From: Chthoniobacteraceae bacterium
Lineage (GTDB): Bacteria; Verrucomicrobiota; Verrucomicrobiia; Chthoniobacterales; Chthoniobacteraceae
Direction of reading: 5' to 3'
Assembly (NCBI GenBank): GCA_947476255.1
Contig: CANJPY010000001.1
Span: 53,768-117,767, forward strand
DNA: 64,000 bases
The notes beneath the pieces were generated by a model, which searched no databases, was not told the origin of the DNA, and saw only the letters and a program-made list of their open reading frames with translations. Numbering within the stretch: position 1 is the stretch's first letter; each line of letters begins with the position of its first letter. This document shows positions 1 to 7,702 of this stretch, in pieces. The position numbers and the translations under genes are program-made.

Positions 1-1
1 G

Positions 2-115
2 ATCAAGTTGAAGATGGACATGATGCTCGAAGGCTACCGGCCGAAACGTGTGGTCCGGTTCTATCCGGCGACGTGGAAGGTCATCGCGCTGCCCAAAGAA
101 GAACAGGGTTTTTAG
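2..115 (+). CDS. C-terminal end of an unidentified protein (5' truncated by window)
   Basis: An open frame enters from the left edge and ends at a TAG at 113-115, giving 37 residues ending in LPKEEQGF. The tail is basic and aromatic (GYRPKRVVRFYP). I do not recognise the family from this short piece. It points towards the convergent EEP gene, whose stop lies at 163, leaving a 47-bp gap with no clear terminator. Confidence 0.5.
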   Translation: MKLKMDMMLEGYRPKRVVRFYPATWKVIALPKEEQGF

Positions 116-162
116 CGACCCCTTTTTCCGCTCGGCAAGCGCTCCAATGACGCCGTGTGAAT

Positions 163-1107
163 TCAGCGTTCATTGGGAATGATCTGTGTATAAATCAACC
201 GGTGGTCACTGGCTTTGCGCCATTGCGGGGACTGGCTGATATACGCCCTTCCTGTCGCAAGTTCGGGGCGCAAGGCTCGGTTCACCATCAGGTAATCAAT
301 GCGCGAGTAGACATCGGTAAAATAGCGGTAGTGTGTCCAGCGGTCTCCCGCGGCATCCTCGGCGGGAAGATCGGTGAGGCTGTTCAGCCCCCCGCGCATT
401 CCAAGCACTCCACGCACGGAAGGCTCTTCCTTGGTTTCATTGAAGTCTCCATAAACAAGCAGGTTCACATTTGGGTTTTCACGGATGATCCCGTCCACAA
501 GGGAACGCAAGGCAAGCGCCTCCATCCGGCGCAACAGAGCTTCTCCAGCAGGTGAGGGCAATTTGCTCTTCAAGTGCACCCCAACCAATCTGAGAACGTA
601 TTGAGGGTTAATTTGAACGCTCACGTCCAGAAAACCGCGCCTCACCAATTCTGGAACCCCATTGAGTTCAAACGAAACTTTGGGCAGGGACTGCCGCCTT
701 GCAAATGGAAACCGGCTTAACAAAGCCACGTGCCGCTCGGGATCCGGACCATCGACATACTCGACATAGGGCAAGCGCGCACCGCGCTTTTCCAAGCGTA
801 CACGCAAATCCTCAAGCGCCTCGGGAGAGCCAACTTCACAAAGCCCCAAGATGTCAGGGTGAACACCTGCGGCGACATCAGCCACGGCGTCTCTGGCACC
901 CGTTGTTTTAATCCGGGTCCGCTCGGCACCCGTAAGAGTATAGTTTTCAATATTATATGAGGCAACAACGACCGGCGCCGATGCCTGAAGCTGGCCTGGC
1001 TCTGACGCAGCCAAAAGCCAAGAAGCCAGAATGAGGGCACAAAAAAGCCCGCCTTGAGGGGCGGGCTTTTTTTTACCGGCTGGACCGGAGTAACCAGAAG
1101 AATCCAT
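163..1107 (-). CDS. Exported endonuclease/exonuclease/phosphatase (EEP) family protein
   Basis: A 314-aa protein with the EEP (DNase I-like) metal-dependent phosphoesterase motifs in order: SYNIEN near residue 50, ILGLCEVG (metal-binding Glu), VGVHLKS, VYGDFNE (catalytic Asp-Asn), RIDYLMVN and ASDHRLI (catalytic Asp-His). The N-terminus is a signal peptide: a lysine cluster followed by a hydrophobic run (LFCALILASWLLAAS). The family cleaves phosphodiesters in nucleic acids, phosphoinositides or sphingomyelin; the substrate here cannot be told. The only in-frame ATG is at 1107. The codons for the n-region of the signal peptide coincide with a strong intrinsic-terminator-like hairpin (1041-1074), which is unusual. 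tatA lies upstream on the same strand, 48 bp away. Confidence 0.85.
   Translation of the reverse strand: MDSSGYSGPAGKKKPAPQGGLFCALILASWLLAASEPGQLQASAPVVVASYNIENYTLTGAERTRIKTTGARDAVADVAAGVHPDILGLCEVGSPEALEDLRVRLEKRGARLPYVEYVDGPDPERHVALLSRFPFARRQSLPKVSFELNGVPELVRRGFLDVSVQINPQYVLRLVGVHLKSKLPSPAGEALLRRMEALALRSLVDGIIRENPNVNLLVYGDFNETKEEPSVRGVLGMRGGLNSLTDLPAEDAAGDRWTHYRYFTDVYSRIDYLMVNRALRPELATGRAYISQSPQWRKASDHRLIYTQIIPNER
1041..1074. terminator. Bidirectional intrinsic-terminator-like hairpin inside the EEP gene 5' end
   Basis: Six A residues (1041-1046), a perfect 7-bp GC stem (GCCCGCC 1047-1053 with GGCGGGC 1060-1066), a 6-nt loop and eight T residues (1067-1074). With the A/T flanks pairing, the stem reaches 13 bp. 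On the minus strand it reads GGCGGGC then TTTTTT, so it could stop tatA transcripts. It sits inside the coding sequence of the EEP protein, about 35 bp after its start codon. Confidence 0.75.
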
Positions 1108-1155
1108 GTGAAGACGCAGGACTCGAAGTCCGGGAGCTTCCTGACGCAGTGTGCT

Positions 1156-1569
1156 CTAAGCGTGAGGCTGGGAGCCAGTCACAGTCCCAGCCGTCACTGG
1201 AGCGGATGCGGGAACTGCTGGAGCGGGCGCTGTGGCTGCAGGAACCGGCTCGTAAGGAGCGGTCGCAGGCGGCACCGGTGCTGACGGCGCTGCCGGGCTG
1301 GCGGCCACAGCCGAAACCGGAGCGGCGGCGGCAGGCGCGGGCGGCAATCCGTGCTCAACGGGAGCGTGATAAACAGGGTTTTCCACGTGGGCAGCGCGAT
1401 GGATTTCCGAGTTCATATCCTCTTTTGCTTTTGCAAATTCGCGCACAGCCTGACCCAACCCTTTGGCAAGTTCAGGTAGTTTCTTGGCGCCAAACATAAT
1501 AAGCACAATCAGGAAGATAATGAGCATATCGGGTCCGGCTAGGTTGGGGAGGAGGGCAAGAGTGTTCAT
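1156..1569 (-). CDS. tatA: Twin-arginine translocase subunit TatA/E
   Basis: A 137-aa protein with the canonical TatA architecture. A single N-terminal membrane helix (GPDMLIIFLIVLIM, residues 13-26) is followed by the FGAKKLPELAKGLGQ hinge and amphipathic helix. The acidic-basic linker then gives way to a long alanine/proline-rich cytoplasmic tail (about residues 70-137). TatA oligomers form the translocation element for folded proteins with RR signal peptides. Possible substrates in this window are the DUF1501 protein (38401) and the Gfo/Idh/MocA protein (42869). No tatB or tatC is adjacent. The length is somewhat above the usual 60-90 aa because of the Ala/Pro tail. No strong Shine-Dalgarno sequence is visible before the ATG. 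Confidence 0.93.
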   Translation of the reverse strand: MNTLALLPNLAGPDMLIIFLIVLIMFGAKKLPELAKGLGQAVREFAKAKEDMNSEIHRAAHVENPVYHAPVEHGLPPAPAAAAPVSAVAASPAAPSAPVPPATAPYEPVPAATAPAPAVPASAPVTAGTVTGSQPHA

Positions 1570-1734
1570 AGGTTACTTGGCTCTACAGTAGCACCGCAGA
1601 ACTGTGGTTGCAACGCACGATCCTAACACGTCCCCTTCTCTTAGCAAGAGATTGAATCCATCGCTCCCGCTCTCTGAAAAAATCTCTCCTCCCTCTCCCA
1701 ATGCCGGCGCACAGGCCGATCCATTCGGCCCAAA

Positions 1735-2277
1735 CTACGCATGGAATACTTTCTGAACAGGCAGATCGTGCTTCTCCAACGGAAGCGCCTCCAGCACTTG
1801 GAACGCAAAACACACACCCATACGCTTCGTCCCAGCTCCCGCTTCAGCCAGAACGCGGTCATAGTACCCGCCTCCCCGACCCAGACGCCGTCCCGCCAAA
1901 GTGAAGGCGAGTCCGGGCACCAAGAGCAAATCGATCTCCCCCAAGGGCACGGGAATTCCCTCCTCGGGCTCGTATAACCGCCGCAACCCGTCTGTTTTGC
2001 TCGGCTGCAGGGTGCGCGGATCGGATACCTCGTGCCAAACAAGCCTGTCGCCAGCAATGCGCGGAAAGGTAAAGCGCCTGTGTTTTTCTGCCATCAGAGC
2101 GAGCAGATCCGGCTCCTCCGGCAGGGGACAAAATAGACCCACCGTGCGGGAGGCCTCCCAAAAGCGGGCTTTTTGAAGCTGCTCGCAAATGGCTTCAGAG
2201 CGCGACTTTAAGCTGGCCGCTTCGATCCGTAAGCGGGCTCGCATCTCTCGGCGCAAGGGTTCTTTCAAGTCCTTCAT
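1735..2277 (-). CDS. 5-formyltetrahydrofolate cyclo-ligase (MTHFS)
   Basis: A 180-aa enzyme that converts 5-formyl-THF to 5,10-methenyl-THF with ATP. The diagnostic C-terminal signature is present: LLVPGLAF, then GRRLGRGGGYYDRVL (nucleotide/folate-binding loop), then GVCFAFQ. The N-terminus MKDLKEPLRREMRARL is the usual basic helix. I chose the ATG at 2277; the frame is open to 2340, but that would overlap the upstream squalene/phytoene synthase gene by 28 bp and add residues outside the family. The gene lies 35 bp behind that gene on the same strand, so the two may be co-transcribed. A 165-bp gap to tatA follows in which I see nothing. Confidence 0.92.
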   Translation of the reverse strand: MKDLKEPLRREMRARLRIEAASLKSRSEAICEQLQKARFWEASRTVGLFCPLPEEPDLLALMAEKHRRFTFPRIAGDRLVWHEVSDPRTLQPSKTDGLRRLYEPEEGIPVPLGEIDLLLVPGLAFTLAGRRLGRGGGYYDRVLAEAGAGTKRMGVCFAFQVLEALPLEKHDLPVQKVFHA

Positions 2278-2312
2278 CTGTTGAAAAGAAAATAACCAAA
2301 GCGCTCCAAACC

Positions 2313-3320
2313 CTAGCTCAGCAGCGCTTTGAGAGCGCACTTCAAAACTGTACCCCGTGTCACGCGCAGGCGATGGCCCGTTTCAAGCGGAGGATTGCGG
2401 CGCAACAGGGCAAGGGTCTCGACCCCCAAAAGCCGGGGCAAGGCCACGCTAAAACGCAAGCGCCGCCCTCGAATGCCTTTGGTGTAGGCCGCGCCAGCCT
2501 CAAGCCAGACCTCGGCTTGCATCAGCCAGTGTTCAAACACTGGACGCGCTTTTGTGGGATTCTCCAGAAGATCGGACACCTTGAGCTTCGCCTCCTGCAA
2601 AGCCTCCAAAGGCAGGTAACAACGGCCCATGCGCAAATCTTCAGGCAGATCGCGGAGAATGTTTACAAGCTGCAGTCCCTGGCCGAAAATCCGTCCAAGT
2701 TCAATGAGTTCCGCCGTTTGGAGCCGCGAGAAGCCCGGGGTCTGGAGAGCACAAATGCGCGTCCAAAACTCCCCCACACACCCGGCAACCGCGTAGGTAT
2801 ATGCCACCGTATCCTCGGCCCGAGGAAGAGCCTGTGGAGCCGAAGCCGAGGCATAGCCAAACCGCACCAGATCGCCTCGTTGCCCTCCCGTGATCGTACG
2901 GAGCACGGACAGAACTTCTTCTCGCAGTGGCGCCTGCAACCGCGCGAAGCAGCCCACAAGCTCCTCTGCTTTTCGAAGCAGCGCCGCTTCAGCCGGGTTT
3001 GGGCATTGAATTTCCGCTAGCAACGCTGTGAGTGAATCACTGCCACACTCACTGCCACACTCATTCTCATGGGCGCTCTCGAGTGCTTGCATCAGTGCGT
3101 CCAACGCCTCCAACCGCACTCCCAATGCTGCATCGGAAGCGTCTGCGAGAGTATCGCTTGTTCTTGCCAAAAGATAAGCCAGCCCAAGAGGCTCCCTGAC
3201 TCCCTCAGGCAAAAACCGAAGAGAAAGGTAAAAGGAACGGGACACCGTTTTTAGAAGCGGCCCAAACTGAGACTCAGGTTGCGACGCAGACACGCGGTCC
3301 TGCGTGGACCCCCGCTTCAC
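2313..3320 (-). CDS. Squalene/phytoene synthase family protein
   Basis: A 335-aa head-to-head prenyl synthase. Visible motifs: SRSFYLSLRFLP at the N-terminus, the first aspartate-rich motif in ARTSDTLAD (about residues 53-61), and the second in LVNILRDLPEDLRMGRCYLP (about residues 220-238). Enzymes of this family couple two farnesyl- or geranylgeranyl-diphosphates; FPP to squalene is the more likely activity, because no carotenoid desaturase is nearby, but hopanoid or carotenoid partners are not in the window. The C-terminus lacks a clear membrane anchor. The start is a GTG at 3318-3320 that overlaps the stop TGA of the upstream gene (GTGA), so the two genes are translationally coupled. Confidence 0.88.
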   Translation of the reverse strand: MKRGSTQDRVSASQPESQFGPLLKTVSRSFYLSLRFLPEGVREPLGLAYLLARTSDTLADASDAALGVRLEALDALMQALESAHENECGSECGSDSLTALLAEIQCPNPAEAALLRKAEELVGCFARLQAPLREEVLSVLRTITGGQRGDLVRFGYASASAPQALPRAEDTVAYTYAVAGCVGEFWTRICALQTPGFSRLQTAELIELGRIFGQGLQLVNILRDLPEDLRMGRCYLPLEALQEAKLKVSDLLENPTKARPVFEHWLMQAEVWLEAGAAYTKGIRGRRLRFSVALPRLLGVETLALLRRNPPLETGHRLRVTRGTVLKCALKALLS

Positions 3321-3859
3321 AGGCCCAAGTCCTGCAAAAGGTCACGGTCTACGCGGCCCGTCACCGGAAGACCGCGGTCCACTTGATACGCACGAATCGC
3401 GTTGCGCGTTCCGGGGCCATTCATGCCATCCACCCGACCTCTGTAGTATCCAAGGCGGCGGAGATTTTCCTGAACTTGGAGGAGTCTGGTGTCCACCATC
3501 GGCACCGGTGGTGGCGGGGGGGAAGTATACTCGTAATTGGACGGCGGGACTGAATTGCCGTAATAAACTGGAGGCGTGGTGTAAACAACAGGTGGCGGAC
3601 CGTACACAACCGGCGGAGGTGTGACATAAACGGGCCCGCCGTAGGACCGGTAAGCAGGATAATAACCTCTGGGCCCGTAGTAATAAGGACCAGGTCCGGT
3701 AGAAATAGAGACTCCAATACTGGTGCTGGGCCGCGCACGATACGATGAATTTCGCCACCGCATGGCGTGTGAACCATCCTGCTCAGCACACCAAGCGGAG
3801 GAAAGCGTACTCAAAAAAAGAAGGGCCGGTACTATCGCTTTGGGAAATAGCGCTCTCAT
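3317..3859 (-). CDS. Secreted peptidoglycan-binding (PG_binding_1) protein
   Basis: A 180-aa protein with a signal peptide (MRALFPKAIVPALLFLSTLS), a long low-complexity middle rich in Pro, Tyr and Gly (repeated PPPVVY and PYYYGP units), and a C-terminal peptidoglycan-binding domain. That domain has VQENLRRLGYYRGRVDG, GPGTRNAIRAYQ and LPVTGRVDRDLL, the classic three-helix PF01471 pattern. It probably tethers to the sacculus in the periplasm. The ATG at 3859 begins the signal peptide; an upstream ATG at 3892 would add 11 residues of no signal character. The stop codon overlaps the GTG of the squalene/phytoene synthase gene. Confidence 0.82.
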   Translation of the reverse strand: MRALFPKAIVPALLFLSTLSSAWCAEQDGSHAMRWRNSSYRARPSTSIGVSISTGPGPYYYGPRGYYPAYRSYGGPVYVTPPPVVYGPPPVVYTTPPVYYGNSVPPSNYEYTSPPPPPVPMVDTRLLQVQENLRRLGYYRGRVDGMNGPGTRNAIRAYQVDRGLPVTGRVDRDLLQDLGL

Positions 3860-3945
3860 AGAGGAGTGGGTAGTGATTGCTGGGGTTTCCATTCTAGTGC
3901 CTTAAACTCTGCTAACTCTACGCAAACGAAAGCAGAAAAACGGAA

Positions 3946-5700
3946 CTATTTCAAAGGGATCTGCACCACCCCACAATTCGTGCCGGCGGTCACTTTCTCG
4001 AGCCACGCAGCAGCCCCCCGTCCCAGGGGCGGACAAATCCACTGCGGCATCACGGGAGAGTTGCGTCCGAGACGCCGCAGCGCGGCCCGGATGCCGGCTC
4101 CCGCCTGAGCTGCAGTCTCCCCCTGGCGAAGCGTCGGCAAACCGTCCGAAAACAGGCATACCGTGTCCCGGCGCGTGGCACGGCCAGCGCCGACGGCGCG
4201 GCTGAGATTCCGGACCGCCTCCGCAATGGGGCTCCCGCCCGCAGCGTTGGGGAGGTTGGCGAGTCGCTCAAAAGCTCCACCGGCTGTGGAGTTTCTTAAG
4301 AGCCAGCTTATTTTGTGATCGTGAATCAACAGCAGCGATACCCTTTTGGCCTGCAGGGCGATGCCAGCCAGTATCCCACGCGCCTGCTCCAAAAAAGCGG
4401 CGGCACCCGTGGACCGGCTGGCATCCAGAAGCGCCCACAAGCGACGCACAGGCTGCGTCGAATTCCGCACCCAGCTCCAGCCAGAGGCGCCCGGTTTCCA
4501 GCCCTGTTTCACCGACTGTAGAAGCGATGCCTGCCACAGCACCGGCCCAACGGAAAGACGGCACGTTTTAAACCGGGACGTCACCTTCATGGAAGCGGTC
4601 TGGTGCCGTCCACCAAAGACCGGCTCGGGCAGGGAAAGAATTCGGGGTTTTTGCATAGAAAGCAGCGGGATAGGAGTGGGGTGTGCGGCTTTGGGTGTCA
4701 GGCCCTTTAATGGCGCAGCGGTTGGTGTGGAGGGAGCCGCGGAACCCGGTTTTCCCTCGGTGGAACAGTCTGGCTTCCGCGCGGAAGGGGAGGGCGGCGG
4801 CCTTGATGCAGGAGCCGAGGGAGGCCCGGGGGGCGCGGAAGCCCCTGCGGTGGAACGATGGCCAAGACAGAGGCGCCAAGCCTCCTCCATGTCCTCCTGC
4901 GATGCCGCATCCGAGCCCCGCAAAGCCGCAGCTGCACGCGCAGTACGCAGCACAGCTAATTCGGCACGCATCCCCTCCAATCCTTCCTCGTGGGCGCGCT
5001 TCGCGAGATCAAAACGCAGCACCTCTGCCACTTTGACCTCCAGGAGCCGTTTCCGCGCGTTTTGCAACTGTTCGTTCAAGAGCGCTGTTGGCGCCGCCCA
5101 CGCTTGCTGAAACGCTTCGGGATCATCTTCAAAGGCCAGGCGTCTCCTTCCAATTTCGACACGCTCCTCAGCCGAAAACGACCCGGAAATTTGAATCCCA
5201 TGCGCAAACCGGTCAGACAGTTGAGGGCGCAAGTCTCCCTCTTCCGGATTCATCGTGCCGATCAAAATATACTGGGAACGATGTGTTTGAGACAGACCGT
5301 CCCTTTCTTGGCGATGGACGCCAGAGGCCGCGGAATCTAGTAAAAGATCAGACACCGAGTCCGGCAGGAGATTGATTTCGTCGATGTAAAGCACTCCACC
5401 GTCCGCCATTTCAAGCAAACCCGCCTGGGAAATCCAAGCACCTGTCCGCACGAGAGATTCTCCGTGAACCGCCCCCAAAAGCCGGTCTTCGCTCACCCCC
5501 AGGGGCACTTCGACAAACGGAGCCGGCCGCGATTGGAGCGTTGGAAGCAAAGCCGCAAATCCCCGGGCGAGCGTGCTCTTCGCACAACCGCGATGGCCAA
5601 GAAGCAACGTGCCACCGATTCGCGGATCCACGGCATGCAACAGGAGGGAACGCTTGGCGCGTTCCATTCCCACAACCGCGGTGAAAGGATAAAGAAACAT
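3946..5700 (-). CDS. Magnesium-chelatase-like AAA+ ATPase fused to a VWA domain
   Basis: A 584-aa single-chain fusion of ChlI/BchI-like and ChlD/BchD-like parts. The AAA+ domain has Walker A GHRGCAKST, Walker B VLYIDEINLLPD, and the MNPEEGDLRPQLSDRF sensor region typical of chelatases. A Pro/Ala/Ser-rich linker (about residues 290-370) follows. The C-terminal von Willebrand A domain has a MIDAS DASRS and LFSDGLPTL. Chelatase I/D subunits power metal insertion into tetrapyrroles together with an H/CobN subunit, which is absent here, so the physiological partner is unknown. I used the ATG at 5700 (MFLYPFTAVVGMERAK), which matches the family N-terminus; the frame is open to 5817. It is divergent from the cytochrome gene at 5898. 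Confidence 0.85.
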   Translation of the reverse strand: MFLYPFTAVVGMERAKRSLLLHAVDPRIGGTLLLGHRGCAKSTLARGFAALLPTLQSRPAPFVEVPLGVSEDRLLGAVHGESLVRTGAWISQAGLLEMADGGVLYIDEINLLPDSVSDLLLDSAASGVHRQERDGLSQTHRSQYILIGTMNPEEGDLRPQLSDRFAHGIQISGSFSAEERVEIGRRRLAFEDDPEAFQQAWAAPTALLNEQLQNARKRLLEVKVAEVLRFDLAKRAHEEGLEGMRAELAVLRTARAAAALRGSDAASQEDMEEAWRLCLGHRSTAGASAPPGPPSAPASRPPPSPSARKPDCSTEGKPGSAAPSTPTAAPLKGLTPKAAHPTPIPLLSMQKPRILSLPEPVFGGRHQTASMKVTSRFKTCRLSVGPVLWQASLLQSVKQGWKPGASGWSWVRNSTQPVRRLWALLDASRSTGAAAFLEQARGILAGIALQAKRVSLLLIHDHKISWLLRNSTAGGAFERLANLPNAAGGSPIAEAVRNLSRAVGAGRATRRDTVCLFSDGLPTLRQGETAAQAGAGIRAALRRLGRNSPVMPQWICPPLGRGAAAWLEKVTAGTNCGVVQIPLK

Positions 5701-5897
5701 GGGGTGGCGAAGGAGCCAGTGTGGCGGACAACGCGCGCTCGTGGCAACGCTACAACAACAGCGCCCAAGCGGCGAGGAAACACCCCAACGCTCTTTTCCA
5801 TCCCCCTTCCCCCCCAACTTACGCCTCTTTCTCTGAATTTTAAGGCGTTCAAATCTAACAGAACGGCATGGGAGCCGATTATTACTTACGCGAACTC

Positions 5898-6311
5898 ATG
5901 GGCAGATTTTTTTTCATCCTTGGTGCGGTGGTTTGGCTGCAGCTCCCAGCCGCAGTAGTGGCCCTCCCAAGCCAACCGGCAAAGGCGTGGACTCTGGCAG
6001 ATTTTGGCGGCGTTTTATCCGTTGGTCTGGAAGGACATCGTAACTTTGGCAACGGCAGGAGTCTATTTAAGGGCCAGTGCGCCTCCTGCCATCAAATGGG
6101 AGCCTTGGGGGGAGGCCCAGCGCGCGATCTGAGCAAACGCTCGCTCACGTACGCACCGGAAGAATTGCTCGGCCACATTCTTTCCATGGAGAACCACCCG
6201 CAAAAAAAGAACGCCTTGCTGGAGAATTTCTCTCAGGGCGACGTACTTGATCTGCTCGCTTTTATTCTTTCGGGCGCAGATGCTCAGAGTCCGTTTTTCT
6301 TTCACCCCTAA
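5898..6311 (+). CDS. Small periplasmic c-type cytochrome
   Basis: A 137-aa protein with a signal peptide (MGRFFFILGAVVWLQL, then a PSQPAKA-like cleavage region) and one CxxCH haem site (CASCHQMG, about residue 64). MENHPQKK further on can supply the distal Met. The C-terminal GDVLDLLAFILSG is the last helix of class I cytochromes. An upstream in-frame ATG at 5868 would add ten residues and blur the signal peptide. It sits 2 bp before the TolC-family gene, so it is the first gene of the exporter operon. An electron-transfer role is likely, but its partner is not evident. Confidence 0.82.
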   Translation: MGRFFFILGAVVWLQLPAAVVALPSQPAKAWTLADFGGVLSVGLEGHRNFGNGRSLFKGQCASCHQMGALGGGPARDLSKRSLTYAPEELLGHILSMENHPQKKNALLENFSQGDVLDLLAFILSGADAQSPFFFHP

Positions 6312-6313
6312 AC

Positions 6314-7675
6314 ATGCGCGCCCGACTTTTATCGCAGACCTTCCCTCTCCTGCTGCTTCTGTGCTCGGGAGGAGCATGGGCGGAAACACAACCGGCTTCT
6401 AAACCGGCGGCCGCGCCTGCGTCTTCGTCATCGAGCACACTCATGACACTCGAGCACGCGTATGACATCGCAGCGGCCTCGGACCAAACCCTGCGCATCG
6501 CATATCTCGCCGTCCGGCAGGCAGAACTGCTCCCCCTGAGTGCGCTTACCAAGATCACGCCCCGGCTCAATGGTTCCTTGGGATACGACCGCAGCTCCAG
6601 TAGTTTTACGAGTCCAGATAGCCAAGGGAGGCATCGTGGCATCGCTTCGAGCGATCTGACGCTTCAACTTCCACTTTTGGATTTGACCGTCTTTCCGGCT
6701 CACCGGAAGGGAAAACTCGCCGTCGAATCGAGCCGGCTTGGACGCAAATTCACGATTCGCGAGACGCTGTTTGGCGTGGCTAAAGCGTATTTTGAAGTGT
6801 TGAAGGGCGAACGCGTTGTAGCTGTCAATCAGCAGTCCTTGGATCTGGCGCAGGAACAGGAAAATCTTGCTCAAAAACGTTCGGATGTCGGTGAGGTGAC
6901 TCGCTCTGACGTCCTGCGGGCGAAGGTGAGCGTTGAAACGGCTCGACGGGCGTTGATTACGTCCCAAAACGACCTCGAATTTCAACGCAACACGCTGCTC
7001 AACATCTTAAACCTGTCTCCAACCGTGACACTTCGGCTTGCTGAACCACTCCCCTACAAACGTGATGTGCCTGAATTTGGCCCTCTGCTTGCCAAGGCTT
7101 ATGATCGCCGGGAAGATCTCAGGGAGCGCGCGCTCGCGGTACAACAGGCCGAGATGCACCGAGAGGAGGTGCGTGCAAAAATGGCGCCCACTATTGTGGC
7201 ACAGGGCGGACCAAGCATAGACCGCTCCTCGGGCGAAGGGACCGGAGGAAGACAGAGTACTTGGGAAGGTCGAGTCGCGGTTCAATTTCCGCTGTTTACC
7301 GGAGGCCAGAGGGAACTGGATATTGTGGGAGCGGGGTATGAAATCCAACAGGCCACTCTCGAGAAAGAAAGGCTCACCAAAACCATTGAATCGGACGTCA
7401 AACTGGCTTGGCTAAACGTACAGACTCTTGAAGGCTCCCTGAGCGCTGTCCGTGCCCAAGTCCAAGCGGCCGAACAGGGATATAAAGACCTTCAAAACCA
7501 ATACAGCGCCGGCACCGCCAAGAGCGTCGACGTACTCTCTGCACTCAAGGATTTAAGCGGTGCGCGCGCGGATCTGGCGACGCTCTCTCTCGACTACCAA
7601 GTGGCACTGCGCGCGCTAGAGCAGGTGAGCGGCACGTTTCAAGACCTTCGAGTCCGCCAGCTCACGGAAAAGTAA
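6314..7675 (+). CDS. TolC-family outer membrane efflux protein
   Basis: A 453-aa protein with a signal peptide (MRARLLSQTFPLLLLLC, then AWAE) followed by two outer-membrane efflux protein repeats. The TolC-type long helices are recognisable: TLEHAYDIAAASDQTLRIAYLAVRQAE; VAKAYFEVLKGERV with VNQQSLDLAQEQ and AKVSVETARRAL in the first half; and VKLAWLNVQTLEGSLSAVRAQVQAAEQGYKDL in the second. It forms the trimeric outer-membrane channel. It is followed after 27 bp by the MacA-like adaptor and then the MacB-like ATPase and permease, a complete tripartite ABC exporter. Confidence 0.92.
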   Translation: MRARLLSQTFPLLLLLCSGGAWAETQPASKPAAAPASSSSSTLMTLEHAYDIAAASDQTLRIAYLAVRQAELLPLSALTKITPRLNGSLGYDRSSSSFTSPDSQGRHRGIASSDLTLQLPLLDLTVFPAHRKGKLAVESSRLGRKFTIRETLFGVAKAYFEVLKGERVVAVNQQSLDLAQEQENLAQKRSDVGEVTRSDVLRAKVSVETARRALITSQNDLEFQRNTLLNILNLSPTVTLRLAEPLPYKRDVPEFGPLLAKAYDRREDLRERALAVQQAEMHREEVRAKMAPTIVAQGGPSIDRSSGEGTGGRQSTWEGRVAVQFPLFTGGQRELDIVGAGYEIQQATLEKERLTKTIESDVKLAWLNVQTLEGSLSAVRAQVQAAEQGYKDLQNQYSAGTAKSVDVLSALKDLSGARADLATLSLDYQVALRALEQVSGTFQDLRVRQLTEK

Positions 7676-7702
7676 GCCTTCAGGGCCGGCTGTAATACCT
7701 TC

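Noticed and set aside
1108-1155. Minus-strand GGACTTCGAGTCC before the EEP gene resembling a tRNA T-arm
   Set aside because: Only a 4-bp stem forms, there is no matching acceptor 5' strand or anticodon arm.
4346-5110. A 254-codon plus-strand frame opposite the chelatase-like gene
   Set aside because: It is the antisense shadow of a GC-rich coding region with no family signal or RBS.
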